From the NCBI RefSeq assembly GCF_016925495.1, contig NZ_CP070491.1:620001-684000 (forward strand): a DNA stretch of 64,000 bases, given 5' to 3'. How positions within the stretch are numbered: position 1 is the first letter of the stretch; each line of letters opens with the position of its first letter. This document shows positions 25,682 through 35,183 of the stretch, piece after piece. Made by a program: the position numbers and the translations under genes. The stretch comes from Methylococcus sp. EFPC2 (GTDB lineage Bacteria; Pseudomonadota; Gammaproteobacteria; Methylococcales; Methylococcaceae). The notes beneath the pieces were generated by a model that searched no databases, was not told the DNA's origin, and saw only the letters and a list, made by a program, of their open reading frames with translations.

Positions 25682-26911
25682 TTAATCAAAAACCTCGTCT
25701 CCCGTTGGTTCGTAATGGGGGACATTGCTCATGCGGTGCCGCAAGGTCGACAATTCCAGATACATACGGCGGCGGGCGCGGCTCTGGTTGCCCAGGGGAC
25801 GGTGTTCTTTGATACAGTGCCAGGGGTTGTAGGAGAGCTTGCGGGCGAAGGCCAGTTGTGCCGCGGAGTCGAATTTCTGCTTGGGGATGCGCAGGGTCGC
25901 CACCGACACCCGCGGCGACAGTTTTTCCGGCCAAAGCACCGCGGCGTTTTCCAGGGGCATGAGGTGGGAGTCGGTTTGCAGCTGGATGCGGAAATCCAGT
26001 TCCACGTCGCCCTCGTCTAGGGCGTTCACCATGGCCTGGCGCAGGTAGTCGTCCGGCGGCCGGTTGAAGGGCAGGCAGGGGATGCGGCTCTTGCGCTTGG
26101 TCTTGGGCCAAACGGAATATTGCATGGCCTGGCCTTCCCCAAGCAAATAAGGCACGCAGCTGAAATAGGGGGCCTCGAAGGGGCTGCTCTGCACCGTGAT
26201 CCATAGGAACTGCATGATCCCGTCCAGTAGGTGGGAATTGAACGGGTTGATGAAGTGGAATATCTGCGCGTTCTTGTAGCTCCACTGCTGCAGGTTGGCG
26301 TTCTCGCGGGTATTGGGGGTGACGAAGGTGGGGGTGGAAACGCCGAACAAATCCTGCGTGTGCTGTTCCTCGTCCATCAGCTTGTCGCCCGGCACGCCCA
26401 GCAGCTTGATGCTGATGCTCATGAAGCCGACATCGTCGACGTCCGGGGTGATGTAAGGGCCTGGGCCGGAGAAGCGGACCCAGGCGCGGTAGGTCTTGGG
26501 TTCGGCGAAGATGCCGTGGCGGTATTCGGCGGGCAGGTTGTCGTGGACGATGAATTCGGCGCGCACGATGCCGTGGGTCTTGGTGTTACCGCCGCGCTCG
26601 AAGCTGCCGGCCTTCCACAGTCGGTGCATCTGGTCGCGGAAGCTGCAGATGATGGAGTCGATGTAGGCCTCTTCGTCAGGCAGCGGCTTTTCCTCGGCGA
26701 TCTTCAGGCCCTCGTTCCTGCGCGGCAGGTTGATCAGTGCCGTTACCAGCCGAGCGATGGGGTCGCGCAGGGTAGCGTCGAAGATCGGCCGCCAGAACGG
26801 TTCGATGCGGTGTTCCAGTTGCAGCAGCTTCAGCGCGGTGTCGCTGATCCAGTCGAGTATGGGGTAACCGGTGTCGGCGGGCGGGACCGGTCGGCTGGCG
26901 TTGGAATCCAT
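25682..26911 (-). CDS. Catalase-related haemoprotein
   Basis: A 409-residue protein resembling the shortened catalase-related family rather than true catalases. The likely distal-haem histidine lies in KTHGIVRAEF (about residue 115), followed by YRHGIFAEPKTYRAWVRFSG, and the C-terminal part has YNPWHCIKEHRPLGNQSRAR and a final helix LELSTLRH. No signal peptide is visible. Relatives include coral allene oxide synthase-like enzymes that act on fatty acid hydroperoxides, as well as uncharacterised bacterial proteins; plain catalase activity is not assured. It starts 11 bases after the DyP peroxidase stop and ends the minus-strand redox cluster. Confidence 0.82.
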   Translation of the reverse strand: MDSNASRPVPPADTGYPILDWISDTALKLLQLEHRIEPFWRPIFDATLRDPIARLVTALINLPRRNEGLKIAEEKPLPDEEAYIDSIICSFRDQMHRLWKAGSFERGGNTKTHGIVRAEFIVHDNLPAEYRHGIFAEPKTYRAWVRFSGPGPYITPDVDDVGFMSISIKLLGVPGDKLMDEEQHTQDLFGVSTPTFVTPNTRENANLQQWSYKNAQIFHFINPFNSHLLDGIMQFLWITVQSSPFEAPYFSCVPYLLGEGQAMQYSVWPKTKRKSRIPCLPFNRPPDDYLRQAMVNALDEGDVELDFRIQLQTDSHLMPLENAAVLWPEKLSPRVSVATLRIPKQKFDSAAQLAFARKLSYNPWHCIKEHRPLGNQSRARRRMYLELSTLRHRMSNVPHYEPTGDEVFD

Positions 26912-26921
26912 GGCGGCGTCC

Positions 26922-28373
26922 TCAGGTGGCGGTGACCAGGTAGCGCAGGGCGCGTATGCCCGGCAGGAAGAAATAGGCGCCGCCCTTTACGCTGACGAAG
27001 CGGGGTAGGCCCTCCAGACGCTGGTCGGCACCGTAAGCCTGGGGCATGGAGAAATGGTCGGTGGTGCCGCCGTTCAGGTCCTTGGTTCGTGCCCCCAGCA
27101 GCGGATCGCCCTCCCGGTCCAGCCCGCCGAAGCGGGTCCCGGTCAGCCAGGCCGATTGTACGAATTCGAACTGCCGGGCGATGTTGGCGTTGAGGCAGAT
27201 GAAGTGCAGCCCTGCCTCGGTCTCGGTGCCGGTCAAAGCCTGGTCGATGGTGATCGGCTGGCCGTATTCCCGGCCGCGCCGCACCAGGCGGTGAAAGCGG
27301 GTGGAGGCAATCAGGTCCTGTTCGCGGGCTCTGGCGTCGTAACCCAAGATCCTGCACAGCCAGCCCAGTAGTCCCGGTTTCCCCGGCGGAATGTCGCCGT
27401 TGCGGGGATTGGCGCGGCGGATGTGGGCGCCGATGGGGCAGCGCAGGCCCTGAGTATCGGCCCGGTAGTCGAAGCCGTTGAGGCCGTCGGATTGCACCAG
27501 TGGCTTGCCGTCCAGGCTGCGGCCGACCATGGCCTCGGCGTAGCGCGTGCGTAGTGTCGCGTCGCCTTCGGCCTGCCGGTCGAGCGTTTGCCAGAAGCCG
27601 GCGACGTCCTGGTGCAACTGGCGGAAAACCAGATAGCTGCCGTTGCGCCCCAGGTCGGCCTTTTCCGGAACGTCCTCGGCGCGGGGCAGTTCCGCCGCGG
27701 CGCCTTGCGGGTCCAGCAGGGGGCGATCGGTATAGAGCCCGTACTCGTTGGGATAGCCCAGCAGGAACTCACCCAGGCAGGACAGATTGGTGTACTCCTC
27801 CAGCTCCTGATCCCGCACCGCCCGCTGCCGTTTCCAGTCCAGTTTGGGCTGGGAGATGCCGTCGACGAAGCCGAAGGGTTCGCGCCCATCCATGTCCGAG
27901 GTGTCCAGTTCGGACGAGATCTGAAAACCGGTCGAGCAGCCTTTCAGCACCTGCCGCTTCCACGTCTCCAGGGCATCGGGCTTGGCGTACAGCATGACCA
28001 GCACATGGGGCAGCTTCTTGGACGCGCCCCATTGCCAGACGGTTGGCGCGCTGTCGTCCACGTCGCCCAGGCGGCGCGAGCGGTTTTCGTCGCCCGCCAT
28101 GCCCGCCACGAATTCCACGGAAAAGCCTTGCAGGATGTCGTCGCCCACCCCCAGGGCACGCAGCCCCTCGCAGCTTAACGCCACCTGCAGCGCCCTGTCC
28201 GGTGGCGGGCTGGCGTCGATGGCGCTGGTGACGGGGAGCTGAGCCAGCCAGGTGCGGGCCGCCTCTTGCTTTTGCTCCTTGACCCGCAGCAGCACGAAGC
28301 AAGCCTGCTTCAAGTGGCCGTAGGCGAAGCGCACCAGGCCCTGGATGTCGTCCAGTTCCACCTCCCGGCTCAT
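26922..28373 (-). CDS. DyP-type haem peroxidase
   Basis: A 483-residue protein with the diagnostic DyP motif GFVDGIS (168-174, catalytic Asp171) and the proximal-haem block CPIGAHIRRANPR (His317). A large insert between them makes it a long-form DyP. No signal peptide is seen, although DyP enzymes can be exported by other routes or packed in encapsulins; there is no encapsulin gene here. It uses H2O2 to oxidise dyes, phenols or porphyrins. Its ATG overlaps the stop of the upstream gene by four bases (ATGA), so it is translationally coupled within the redox cluster. Confidence 0.9.
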   Translation of the reverse strand: MSREVELDDIQGLVRFAYGHLKQACFVLLRVKEQKQEAARTWLAQLPVTSAIDASPPPDRALQVALSCEGLRALGVGDDILQGFSVEFVAGMAGDENRSRRLGDVDDSAPTVWQWGASKKLPHVLVMLYAKPDALETWKRQVLKGCSTGFQISSELDTSDMDGREPFGFVDGISQPKLDWKRQRAVRDQELEEYTNLSCLGEFLLGYPNEYGLYTDRPLLDPQGAAAELPRAEDVPEKADLGRNGSYLVFRQLHQDVAGFWQTLDRQAEGDATLRTRYAEAMVGRSLDGKPLVQSDGLNGFDYRADTQGLRCPIGAHIRRANPRNGDIPPGKPGLLGWLCRILGYDARAREQDLIASTRFHRLVRRGREYGQPITIDQALTGTETEAGLHFICLNANIARQFEFVQSAWLTGTRFGGLDREGDPLLGARTKDLNGGTTDHFSMPQAYGADQRLEGLPRFVSVKGGAYFFLPGIRALRYLVTAT

Positions 28374-29668
28374 AGCAGCCTCAGCCAGGCCAGCACCTGG
28401 TCGTCGGGCATGGGCGCGCAGGACAAACCCTCCCGGATTTTCCGGTTGCGGCGGATGTCGGTCAGGGTCAGGCCGGGATAGGCCTTGTACCAGACCTGGG
28501 TGGGCAGTTGGTGGCGCCTTTGGAAATACTTGAAGCGCTGTTCGATTCGGGCACCTCGCTTGATCAGCCAGTCGGTGCGGGGCCAGCCGAGGCCGTTGCT
28601 GAACACCAGGTTGAGGCCCCAGGCCACCTTATTGATGAAATCGTCCATATACGCCTCGTGGCCGCCGTCGTAGTTGCTGGCGAACAGAACCCGCTGCTTG
28701 TCGTCGAGGAATACCCAGCGGGCGAAGTGGATGGTCTGCACCCGCGCCAGATGGCCACGGGCGAACAGTTGGCGGGCGCCCCAGTCGATCAGCGCCACCA
28801 CGGCGGTCAGCAGCCAGCGCCGGAACAGGCCGGGCTTCACCAGTCCGAAGGCGGTGTACTGGTTGGTGACGTCGTGGTCTTCCAGCCGCTTCAGGGTCAA
28901 CAGAAAGTTGACGTCGGGCCGCGGACAAATTTCCGGGTCGGTCTTCTCCAAGCGGCGCAGCCAGAAGAGCAGGATCGGGGAGAACAGCAACAGGAAGGGG
29001 GCGGCCAGCAGCCCGATCAAGGGAATGGCCAGCAGATTCAGATAATGGCGGATCAGCCATTCCCATGGAGTCGGCTCTTCCCGAGTGAAATGGAGACGTC
29101 CGGCTCGCACCTCGGCGCGGCTGAATTCCACCAGTTCGCAGCGCAGCTTCCGCGCCTCGTCGGCGGAAGCCACGGCCTCGCGCGGAACCTGGGCTGCCAG
29201 CGCCCGGTGCAGGGCCGCTTCCTCCCTGATTTGCCGTACCGTACGGCCCACCGTGTTGACGTAGTTGGCGCCCACCGGACGTAGGTGGTCACGCAGCCAA
29301 GTGGCCAGTTCGGTGCCGTCGCCGAAGTCGTCGCAGTGGGAGAAAATTTGCCGCAATCCGGCTTCCGCCTCCCGCACCAGTTCCGCCAGGAAGGGTTCGG
29401 CGGACCCGTCCACGTCGCCGAAGAAGGCCAAGTAGGTCGGCAGTTCCGGCTTGGGCAGACGGTACACCTCCATGTCACCCAGAGTGGGATCGGCCAGGAT
29501 CACGAAGCGGGCGTAATGCAGACCTTCGAACCGGCCGAAGGGTAGCAGGGCGTTGTCGGGGTCGGCCATGCCGGGTTTGCCGTTCATGGTTTCCAGCAAT
29601 TGCCGCAAGGCATCCTCGCGGCCCCCTTCGACCGTGGCGACCACCATGAAAGGGGATTGCGGGGTCAT
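28370..29668 (-). CDS. Membrane-associated protein of unknown function in the redox cluster
   Basis: A 432-residue protein with one or two membrane helices in the middle (LLAIPLIGLLAAPFLLLFSP, about 215-240). The soluble N-terminal part has ferredoxin-like strands (FMVVATVEGGREDALRQLL, ARFVILADPT). The C-terminal region contains FARWVFLDDKQRVLFASNYD, reminiscent of the dimeric alpha/beta-barrel fold shared with DyP peroxidases. I do not recognise a named family. It lies directly upstream of and overlaps the DyP gene, so a joint function is likely. No haem or metal motif is obvious. Confidence 0.72.
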   Translation of the reverse strand: MTPQSPFMVVATVEGGREDALRQLLETMNGKPGMADPDNALLPFGRFEGLHYARFVILADPTLGDMEVYRLPKPELPTYLAFFGDVDGSAEPFLAELVREAEAGLRQIFSHCDDFGDGTELATWLRDHLRPVGANYVNTVGRTVRQIREEAALHRALAAQVPREAVASADEARKLRCELVEFSRAEVRAGRLHFTREEPTPWEWLIRHYLNLLAIPLIGLLAAPFLLLFSPILLFWLRRLEKTDPEICPRPDVNFLLTLKRLEDHDVTNQYTAFGLVKPGLFRRWLLTAVVALIDWGARQLFARGHLARVQTIHFARWVFLDDKQRVLFASNYDGGHEAYMDDFINKVAWGLNLVFSNGLGWPRTDWLIKRGARIEQRFKYFQRRHQLPTQVWYKAYPGLTLTDIRRNRKIREGLSCAPMPDDQVLAWLRLL

Positions 29669-29674
29669 GGCTGG

Positions 29675-30106
29675 TTAGAACTGCAGGGCGAAATCGATCA
29701 GACGTTTCTTGCCCCAATACACCTTACCCAGGTAGAGGCCGGGGCCGATCGGCCGGATTTCGTCGCGGATCCGGCGGGCGACCAGGGAGGTCTCGGAGTA
29801 GTCGAGCACGATGCACTCCTTGCCGTCCAGCCAGCTGTCGGCCTTGTAGATCTTGGCGACGATGGCCTTCAGCCCGAAGAACAGGATCTTGTTTTTCAGA
29901 TAGCCCTTTTCGGCGTCGAACACTTTGCCCTGCCAGACGAGCCAGTAGACGATCTTGGCGATGGGCCCGGAATAACGGGTCCCCGGCGCGATGATGGCCG
30001 TGCCCTGGGCCTCGCCGTTGGGAATGTCTCCTGCGGGGCTGGCCTTGAATACGTCGTCCAGCTGCTCCTGCGTCATCGCCAATAGATCCGGTACGGTGTA
30101 GCTCAT
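29675..30106 (-). CDS. Small hypothetical protein of the redox cluster
   Basis: A 143-residue protein with AAGGAGA six to twelve bases upstream of the start at 30106. It has no signal peptide and contains a moderately hydrophobic helix (IAKIVYWLVWQGKVF). Motif-like segments are ATAIIAPG-type (TAIIAPGTRYSGPIAKI) and LVARRIRDEIRPIGPGLYLG, which suggest a compact lipid- or ligand-binding fold, but I cannot name one. It precedes the 432-residue membrane protein by six bases and is surely co-transcribed with it. Confidence 0.7.
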   Translation of the reverse strand: MSYTVPDLLAMTQEQLDDVFKASPAGDIPNGEAQGTAIIAPGTRYSGPIAKIVYWLVWQGKVFDAEKGYLKNKILFFGLKAIVAKIYKADSWLDGKECIVLDYSETSLVARRIRDEIRPIGPGLYLGKVYWGKKRLIDFALQF

Positions 30107-30202
30107 GACTTGATTCTCCTTAGGATACAAATGTGTTGTCACATTGCGTAGGGTCAGTTCGGCGCACATTCGGATCGGTTCAAAGATACCGAGAGCCTGT
30201 GC

Positions 30203-30292
30203 GTGCGTCGCAGCCCGCCGGCTTTAGGTGGTGGGCTGCGACGCACCGCAAGGGCAGGGGTTAGACGGAGCCATCATCGTGATGGTGCGTCT
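30203..30292. terminator. Two tandem hairpins between cytochrome and downstream redox genes
   Basis: A perfect 14-bp inverted repeat (arms 30203-30216 and 30233-30246, GTGCGTCGCAGCCC and complement) and a second, interrupted stem (AGACG...CCATCA / TGATGG...CGTCT, 30263-30292) lie in the 232-base gap. They may terminate or attenuate the cytochrome transcript and set the level of downstream genes. Confidence 0.55.
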
Positions 30293-30338
30293 AGTCCCAC
30301 CCTACAGCGCTTTGCCGTAACCCGCCGTCCCGCAATGC

Positions 30339-32897
30339 TCACAGAGTCTTCAAAAACTCGATCAGCGCCCGCTTGTCGGCATCGCTCAGGCCCTTTTCGT
30401 CCTGGGCGTAGTCGGTGCCGAAGTAGTGGCCCTTGTTGACCACGAAATCCGGGCACTTGCTGACCTCCAGCAGGGGTTCCACCAGATCGCTCAGCGCCGC
30501 CTTGGCCTGTTCGTCACTGGGATCGGGCGGCAGTGACTTGAAGTCGTGCTTGGCTTTCACCAGCACCTTGAACACCGCCAGCCGCTGTTCCAGGTCTATG
30601 TTGGACACCAGATTGATGGGGGTGCCCTTGGGGATGGGGCCGATCTCCACGCCGCTCTCGCCCAGCGCCCAGCCGGCTTTCCGTTCCAGCAGGCCGTACA
30701 ACGGTTCCTTCTGCAGGAAATCGGGCAGGAAACCTTTCGGTACCTTGAGGTAGCTGGTGGCCGTGGTGGTGTCGATGATGCCGGGCACCCGCTTGCCGGA
30801 GAGGGTCACGAACTTGCGCTCGCCCTCCCGTTTCTCCGGCCATAGCAACTGCTCGATGGAAGCATCGAAGGATTTCATGCGATCTTCCACCGAGCCACTC
30901 CAGTAGAACGGTCCCAGCCGGTTGTTTTGCAGCAGGGGTGCGGTCGACCAGACGCTGATGAGGGAGGCGGGACGGGTGTAGCCGCGGCCGCCGGCGGGCA
31001 TTTCGTACTCGCGCGGTTCCCCGGTCAGAGGATGGTGGACGATCACCTTGCCCACCGACGGCAGGTCCTTGTAGGAGCGGGAAGAGAAGTTGTCCCAAAT
31101 ATTGCCTTCCAGCGCATTGGTGGCCAGCGGGCTGCAAGCATTGGTTTCCAGCAGGGTGGATGGCACACGCAGTTCGGTGGAGAGGTAGTTGTCGTTCAGG
31201 AAATCCTTGGCCAGCACGATCTTCTTGGCCGCGTTCTTGAACTCCGCGGTCTTGGTCCAGGCCCAATAGCGATTCCAGCAGCCCAGGTAACCGGGTCCGT
31301 TGCAGCCTTTGTCGGGGAAGAAGCTGTAGGCCTTTTCCGGCAGCTTGCTGGAATGGCAGCGGGCACAGGTTTCGGCGAATACCACCTTGCCCCGTTCCAG
31401 TTGGCTGGCGTCCTTGGTCAGATAAGCTTCGCCGCCGGGCGCGTTCTTCAGGTAGTCGGGCTTGCCGGTGGCCAGGAAAAACAGCGCCAGGTCGGGGGTC
31501 TGGGCCTTGGTGGCGTTCCAGTAAGCGGAATTCCGGTCGGCATCGGCGATAGCGAAGGGGGTGATCTTCTTGCCGCCGATCAGGGGGATGAAGTGCTGCA
31601 GCCATTCCTCGCTGAACAGTCCTATGTTCACGTACACCCGGTTCAACGCTCCCAGGGCACCGACAGAATCGGAGCCGTCCTTCAGCACCCGCGGGGTGAA
31701 GGTGGTGTCCGGCGCCTGGTAGAAGGCATTCAACACTGAGCTGGGCGGCACGTAGGTATTGAGCTGGGAGTTGAGCTGCTCGCCCCCCGCCAGGGTCTCC
31801 TTGCCGGACTTCAGCGCCAACCCCATGCGCGCGCCCAGGCTGTAGACCGCGTTCATGGTGCGCGGGTTGTTGATGTAGTCGGTGGAAACGAAGGAGGTGT
31901 CCAGCGCGCCGGGATGGGAAGTGTGGAATAGCTGATAGGCGAAGCTCGAAGGATCGGCGTCCACCGTGAAGATGCGGTCCACCCAGAAGTATTGAGCGCC
32001 CGGATTGGAATTCAGGTTCTCCCACTTGGGATGTTCCGGGTCTTTGGGCGGATTGGACGGGTTCGGTCCGACGTGGCAGAAGCCGCAGCTCATGCCGACC
32101 CGGTAGGGTTTCACCAGTTTCTTGTCGTTGTAATAGCCGGGATCGGTGTAATAGCGCTCCGGATCCCAACGCTTCTTGGCTTCCTCGTCGAAGTCCGGGT
32201 TGGGGAACAGGCGCAGGCCAACAACGCCGGTGGCGTAGCCGTAAAACGACCCGATCGGCACCGTGGTGCCGCGGGCGCCGAACTTCACGCCGGGATATTT
32301 GGTTTCATTCTCGAAGGGGTCGGGCGGGCAATCGGCGCTGCGCACGTCCAGCCATAGGCCGAAGCGGTCGGCGCGGGGAGCCGTAGCCTTAGTGAAACAA
32401 GGTTCGTTGACCAGGCCCAGGTATTGCCAGCGGTTGTCGCGGCTGTAGCGGGTCTGGCTGGGGTGGCTGGACAGGGTCTTGAGGAAGTCCAGATTGCCGA
32501 CGCTGTCGCGGGAGAGTTGATCCCAGAAACGGTCGTTGCCGCCGCTCCAGACGATCCAGTTGTTGCGGCCGATGGCCGCGGCCTTGACGGCTTGCTCTGG
32601 AGTGATTTCGGGGACATAGGGAAGCAATTCCGCCGCCACCGCCTTGGGGTCCTTGGTGACGCCGTAATCCATATCGCCGAAATAATCTTCGTCGGCGGCA
32701 GGAAAACTCTCCGCCGTACGCCCGGCACATAGCGCTTCGTCCCTGACCCCGCCTGATCCCTTGCCGCATTCGGGTCGGACCGGGTTGATGAGGTCGACGA
32801 GTTTTTCGTCCGCCCGGCGTTCGATCTGACATGCCGTCATCGCTAGCAGTATCGCGGACAACAACGACCAAGCCCCGAAAAGTTTTCTTATTTTCAT
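30339..32897 (-). CDS. Two-haem c-type cytochrome lipoprotein
   Basis: An 852-residue protein with a lipoprotein signal (Cys23 in LLAMTACQ) and AGGAGA upstream of its ATG. Two c-type haem sites are visible, CGFCH (271-275) and CARCH (511-515). The rest resembles large, poorly characterised cytochromes with beta-rich surroundings. The lipobox and haem attachment place it in the periplasm, anchored to a membrane. Lying between the GMC oxidoreductase and the peroxidases, it is a plausible electron acceptor for the former, but this is inferred from position only. It is larger than classical MauG/cytochrome peroxidases and lacks their typical length. Confidence 0.85.
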   Translation of the reverse strand: MKIRKLFGAWSLLSAILLAMTACQIERRADEKLVDLINPVRPECGKGSGGVRDEALCAGRTAESFPAADEDYFGDMDYGVTKDPKAVAAELLPYVPEITPEQAVKAAAIGRNNWIVWSGGNDRFWDQLSRDSVGNLDFLKTLSSHPSQTRYSRDNRWQYLGLVNEPCFTKATAPRADRFGLWLDVRSADCPPDPFENETKYPGVKFGARGTTVPIGSFYGYATGVVGLRLFPNPDFDEEAKKRWDPERYYTDPGYYNDKKLVKPYRVGMSCGFCHVGPNPSNPPKDPEHPKWENLNSNPGAQYFWVDRIFTVDADPSSFAYQLFHTSHPGALDTSFVSTDYINNPRTMNAVYSLGARMGLALKSGKETLAGGEQLNSQLNTYVPPSSVLNAFYQAPDTTFTPRVLKDGSDSVGALGALNRVYVNIGLFSEEWLQHFIPLIGGKKITPFAIADADRNSAYWNATKAQTPDLALFFLATGKPDYLKNAPGGEAYLTKDASQLERGKVVFAETCARCHSSKLPEKAYSFFPDKGCNGPGYLGCWNRYWAWTKTAEFKNAAKKIVLAKDFLNDNYLSTELRVPSTLLETNACSPLATNALEGNIWDNFSSRSYKDLPSVGKVIVHHPLTGEPREYEMPAGGRGYTRPASLISVWSTAPLLQNNRLGPFYWSGSVEDRMKSFDASIEQLLWPEKREGERKFVTLSGKRVPGIIDTTTATSYLKVPKGFLPDFLQKEPLYGLLERKAGWALGESGVEIGPIPKGTPINLVSNIDLEQRLAVFKVLVKAKHDFKSLPPDPSDEQAKAALSDLVEPLLEVSKCPDFVVNKGHYFGTDYAQDEKGLSDADKRALIEFLKTL

Positions 32898-32941
32898 GCG
32901 ACTTCTCCTGTCCTTTCATCAGCCCACAATGCGCCGTAGAC

Positions 32942-32969
32942 GCCGCAGGGACTGCATGGTCCCTGCGGC
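32942..32969. terminator. Hairpin between GMC oxidoreductase and cytochrome genes
   Basis: An 11-bp perfect inverted repeat (GCCGCAGGGAC / GTCCCTGCGGC, arms 32942-32952 and 32959-32969) with loop TGCATG sits in the 270-base gap. No U tract; may reduce read-through or protect the upstream mRNA end. Confidence 0.5.
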
Positions 32970-33167
32970 ATAGCAACGAAAGTGACCGGGAGCAGCGTAT
33001 CCGGTCGGACTCATCGCCGCCTCAAAGCGCTTATGACATTTAAAGAACGTGTCGCCGCCGGGTCTTGGCCAGGCTGGCGAAATCGACCGTACTGCTAGGA
33101 AGATTTCGTGTCAATAAGAATAACTCTCATATCACGAGGTCAGGGGGGCGTTCACCGAAAACTGTTT

Positions 33168-35183
33168 TCATGCAGTTACGGTAGATCGCGAGGCGGCCCT
33201 GGCGTCACGATCGATCACCTCGGCGGCTTTCTCGCTGATCATGTAAACGGCGCTGACGATGAAAAAGCCCGGGATCCGGGGGAAAACCGAGGCATCGACG
33301 ATGCGAAGATGGTCCACTTGGCGCACCCGGAAGCGGCTGTCCACAACCGCCAGGGGATCATCCTCCGCCCCCATCCGGCAACTGCAGGAGGCATGATGGC
33401 CCCAGGCGTTGAATTTGGCGAACTCGGCAAGCTGTTCGGGACTATTCACCGTCGGCCCGGGCACCACCTCAGCGGCGATGTGCTCGCTCATACGCTCGCT
33501 TCGGGTGATGGCCCGCACGAATTGCAGGCCGTGAACCAGTGCCTGCAAATCTTCTCCGGCATGGTCGTTACCTTCGTCGAAATAGCGGAAATTGATGTAG
33601 GGCCGCTCGCGGGGGTCGGTGGATTTCAGTCGCACCACCCCCGCGGTATTATTGGTATGGGCCTTGAGGATGGCCCAGGTGAAGTGCTTCTGATCGGCGG
33701 CAACCAACCTGGAATAATCGGGGAAATAGCCGGCGAAACTACCAGGCATGCCGAAGATGAATAGGTCCGGATTGGCTTGCTCCGCCGTAGATTTTTTGGT
33801 GAAGGCGATGACCGCCCCATTGGTGGTAAAAATCCCTTCCCCTTCCAGCCACTCCCGGTAAAACGGATTGTCCGGTTCACCCGGCTGCGGAACCTTGAAG
33901 TCCAATCCGCGCAGCATCGGAAATTCGTTCTTCATTTCGGTGACCACCGCAATTTCGTAACGGTCCTGAAGATTCTCCCCAACTCCGGGCAGGTCCACCT
34001 GTACCGGTATCCCCAGGTTCTGCAGGTGGCGCTCCGGTCCGATCCCCGAGAGCATCAGCAACTGCGGCGTGTTGAAGGCTCCGCCGGCCAGGATAACCTC
34101 CCGCCGCGCCCGCGCCGAACCGGCGGTGGCGGGAGCCTCCCCTGCAGCCTGGCGGTCGGCCCGGTACAGCCGCTTGCCGTGCAAGTATTCGATACCCACG
34201 GCCATCTTGCGTACCGACGGACCATCCGCCGGCCGGACGTCTTCCAGAATTACCTTGGTCACTAGGGTGTTCAGCTTCACAGTCAATCGACTACCGCAAC
34301 TGCGCTGTACGTCACGGATATAGTCCCGAGGCCCCGCCCGCCGGCCCTTGTGAGTAGTGAGGGGCACTTTGCACAGGCCTTCGCTGCGAGCGACGACGCT
34401 ACGCCAATCGTTGGGGTCGAAGCGGGATTTCAGCAAATCCAGCGGCTTGCCGAGATGTAGCTGCAGCGCCGTAAGCACGCTGCCCAGCAGCACGTCGCGC
34501 ATTTCCCGGTCGCGCAACACGGCGAGCACGGTATCCAGGCTCGGAAGGCTGATGGGCAGCCAGCCGGAGAATCCGTGACGGGCTCGGTTGTCACCATGGG
34601 ACGAAGCGTACTGGCAGTTCTCGAGCCGTTCGAAATAGGCTCTCATGGAGTCGGCTCGCCACGATGGATCACCGGTGAGTTCGGCGATGTAGTCCCAATC
34701 GTCATTGTGGGGGTAGACCAGGATCATCGCATTGTGGGCGGTACAACCGCCCAGGGTGCTACTGCGCGGGTAGAGCACGCCATCCTGGTCGGGGCGGAAT
34801 TTGCTGTCCTTGCGCGAGCGGGTCTCGTCCTGAAAATGGCGAACGAAGAAATCCCAGCGCATTTGCGGATCTTCCGACGCCAGCGGATGAAACAATGGAA
34901 TCTGGTAGTTGGGCCCCTCGTCGTCGTCGCCGGCTTCCACCAGCAGGACCTTATGACCCCTGCGGGCCAGATTGGCGGCCAGGGGGCCGCCGCCTGCGCC
35001 CGAACCTACCACGATGTAATCGAATTCCGTATCCGCAGCAGGCACCGCGGGATCGCAGGTCACCGTCGTCCGCTGACGCAGTGGAGCGGCACAGCCGCTC
35101 AGCCAGGCACCGAGTGTGACAGCGGCCTTCATACAGAAACGGGTGAAACCGCGCCGAGTCATTCCGTATTTTTCTTCGTTCAT
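33168..35183 (-). CDS. Tat-exported GMC-family oxidoreductase
   Basis: A 671-residue flavoprotein. The N-terminus has a twin-arginine signal (MTRRGFTRF) merging into a lipobox-like LSGC (Cys31), so it is probably exported folded with FAD and lipid-anchored. The dinucleotide-binding motif VVGSGAGGG is at residues 58-66, with VEAG ending the second strand; GMC signature regions (STLGGCTAHNAM, GAFNTPQLLMLSGIGP) and the active-site histidines in WGHHASCSCRMG near residue 590 follow. GMC enzymes oxidise alcohols or sugars, passing electrons to O2 (making H2O2) or to a cytochrome. The cytochrome next door favours the second route; the peroxidases downstream would fit the first. Confidence 0.9.
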   Translation of the reverse strand: MNEEKYGMTRRGFTRFCMKAAVTLGAWLSGCAAPLRQRTTVTCDPAVPAADTEFDYIVVGSGAGGGPLAANLARRGHKVLLVEAGDDDEGPNYQIPLFHPLASEDPQMRWDFFVRHFQDETRSRKDSKFRPDQDGVLYPRSSTLGGCTAHNAMILVYPHNDDWDYIAELTGDPSWRADSMRAYFERLENCQYASSHGDNRARHGFSGWLPISLPSLDTVLAVLRDREMRDVLLGSVLTALQLHLGKPLDLLKSRFDPNDWRSVVARSEGLCKVPLTTHKGRRAGPRDYIRDVQRSCGSRLTVKLNTLVTKVILEDVRPADGPSVRKMAVGIEYLHGKRLYRADRQAAGEAPATAGSARARREVILAGGAFNTPQLLMLSGIGPERHLQNLGIPVQVDLPGVGENLQDRYEIAVVTEMKNEFPMLRGLDFKVPQPGEPDNPFYREWLEGEGIFTTNGAVIAFTKKSTAEQANPDLFIFGMPGSFAGYFPDYSRLVAADQKHFTWAILKAHTNNTAGVVRLKSTDPRERPYINFRYFDEGNDHAGEDLQALVHGLQFVRAITRSERMSEHIAAEVVPGPTVNSPEQLAEFAKFNAWGHHASCSCRMGAEDDPLAVVDSRFRVRQVDHLRIVDASVFPRIPGFFIVSAVYMISEKAAEVIDRDARAASRSTVTA

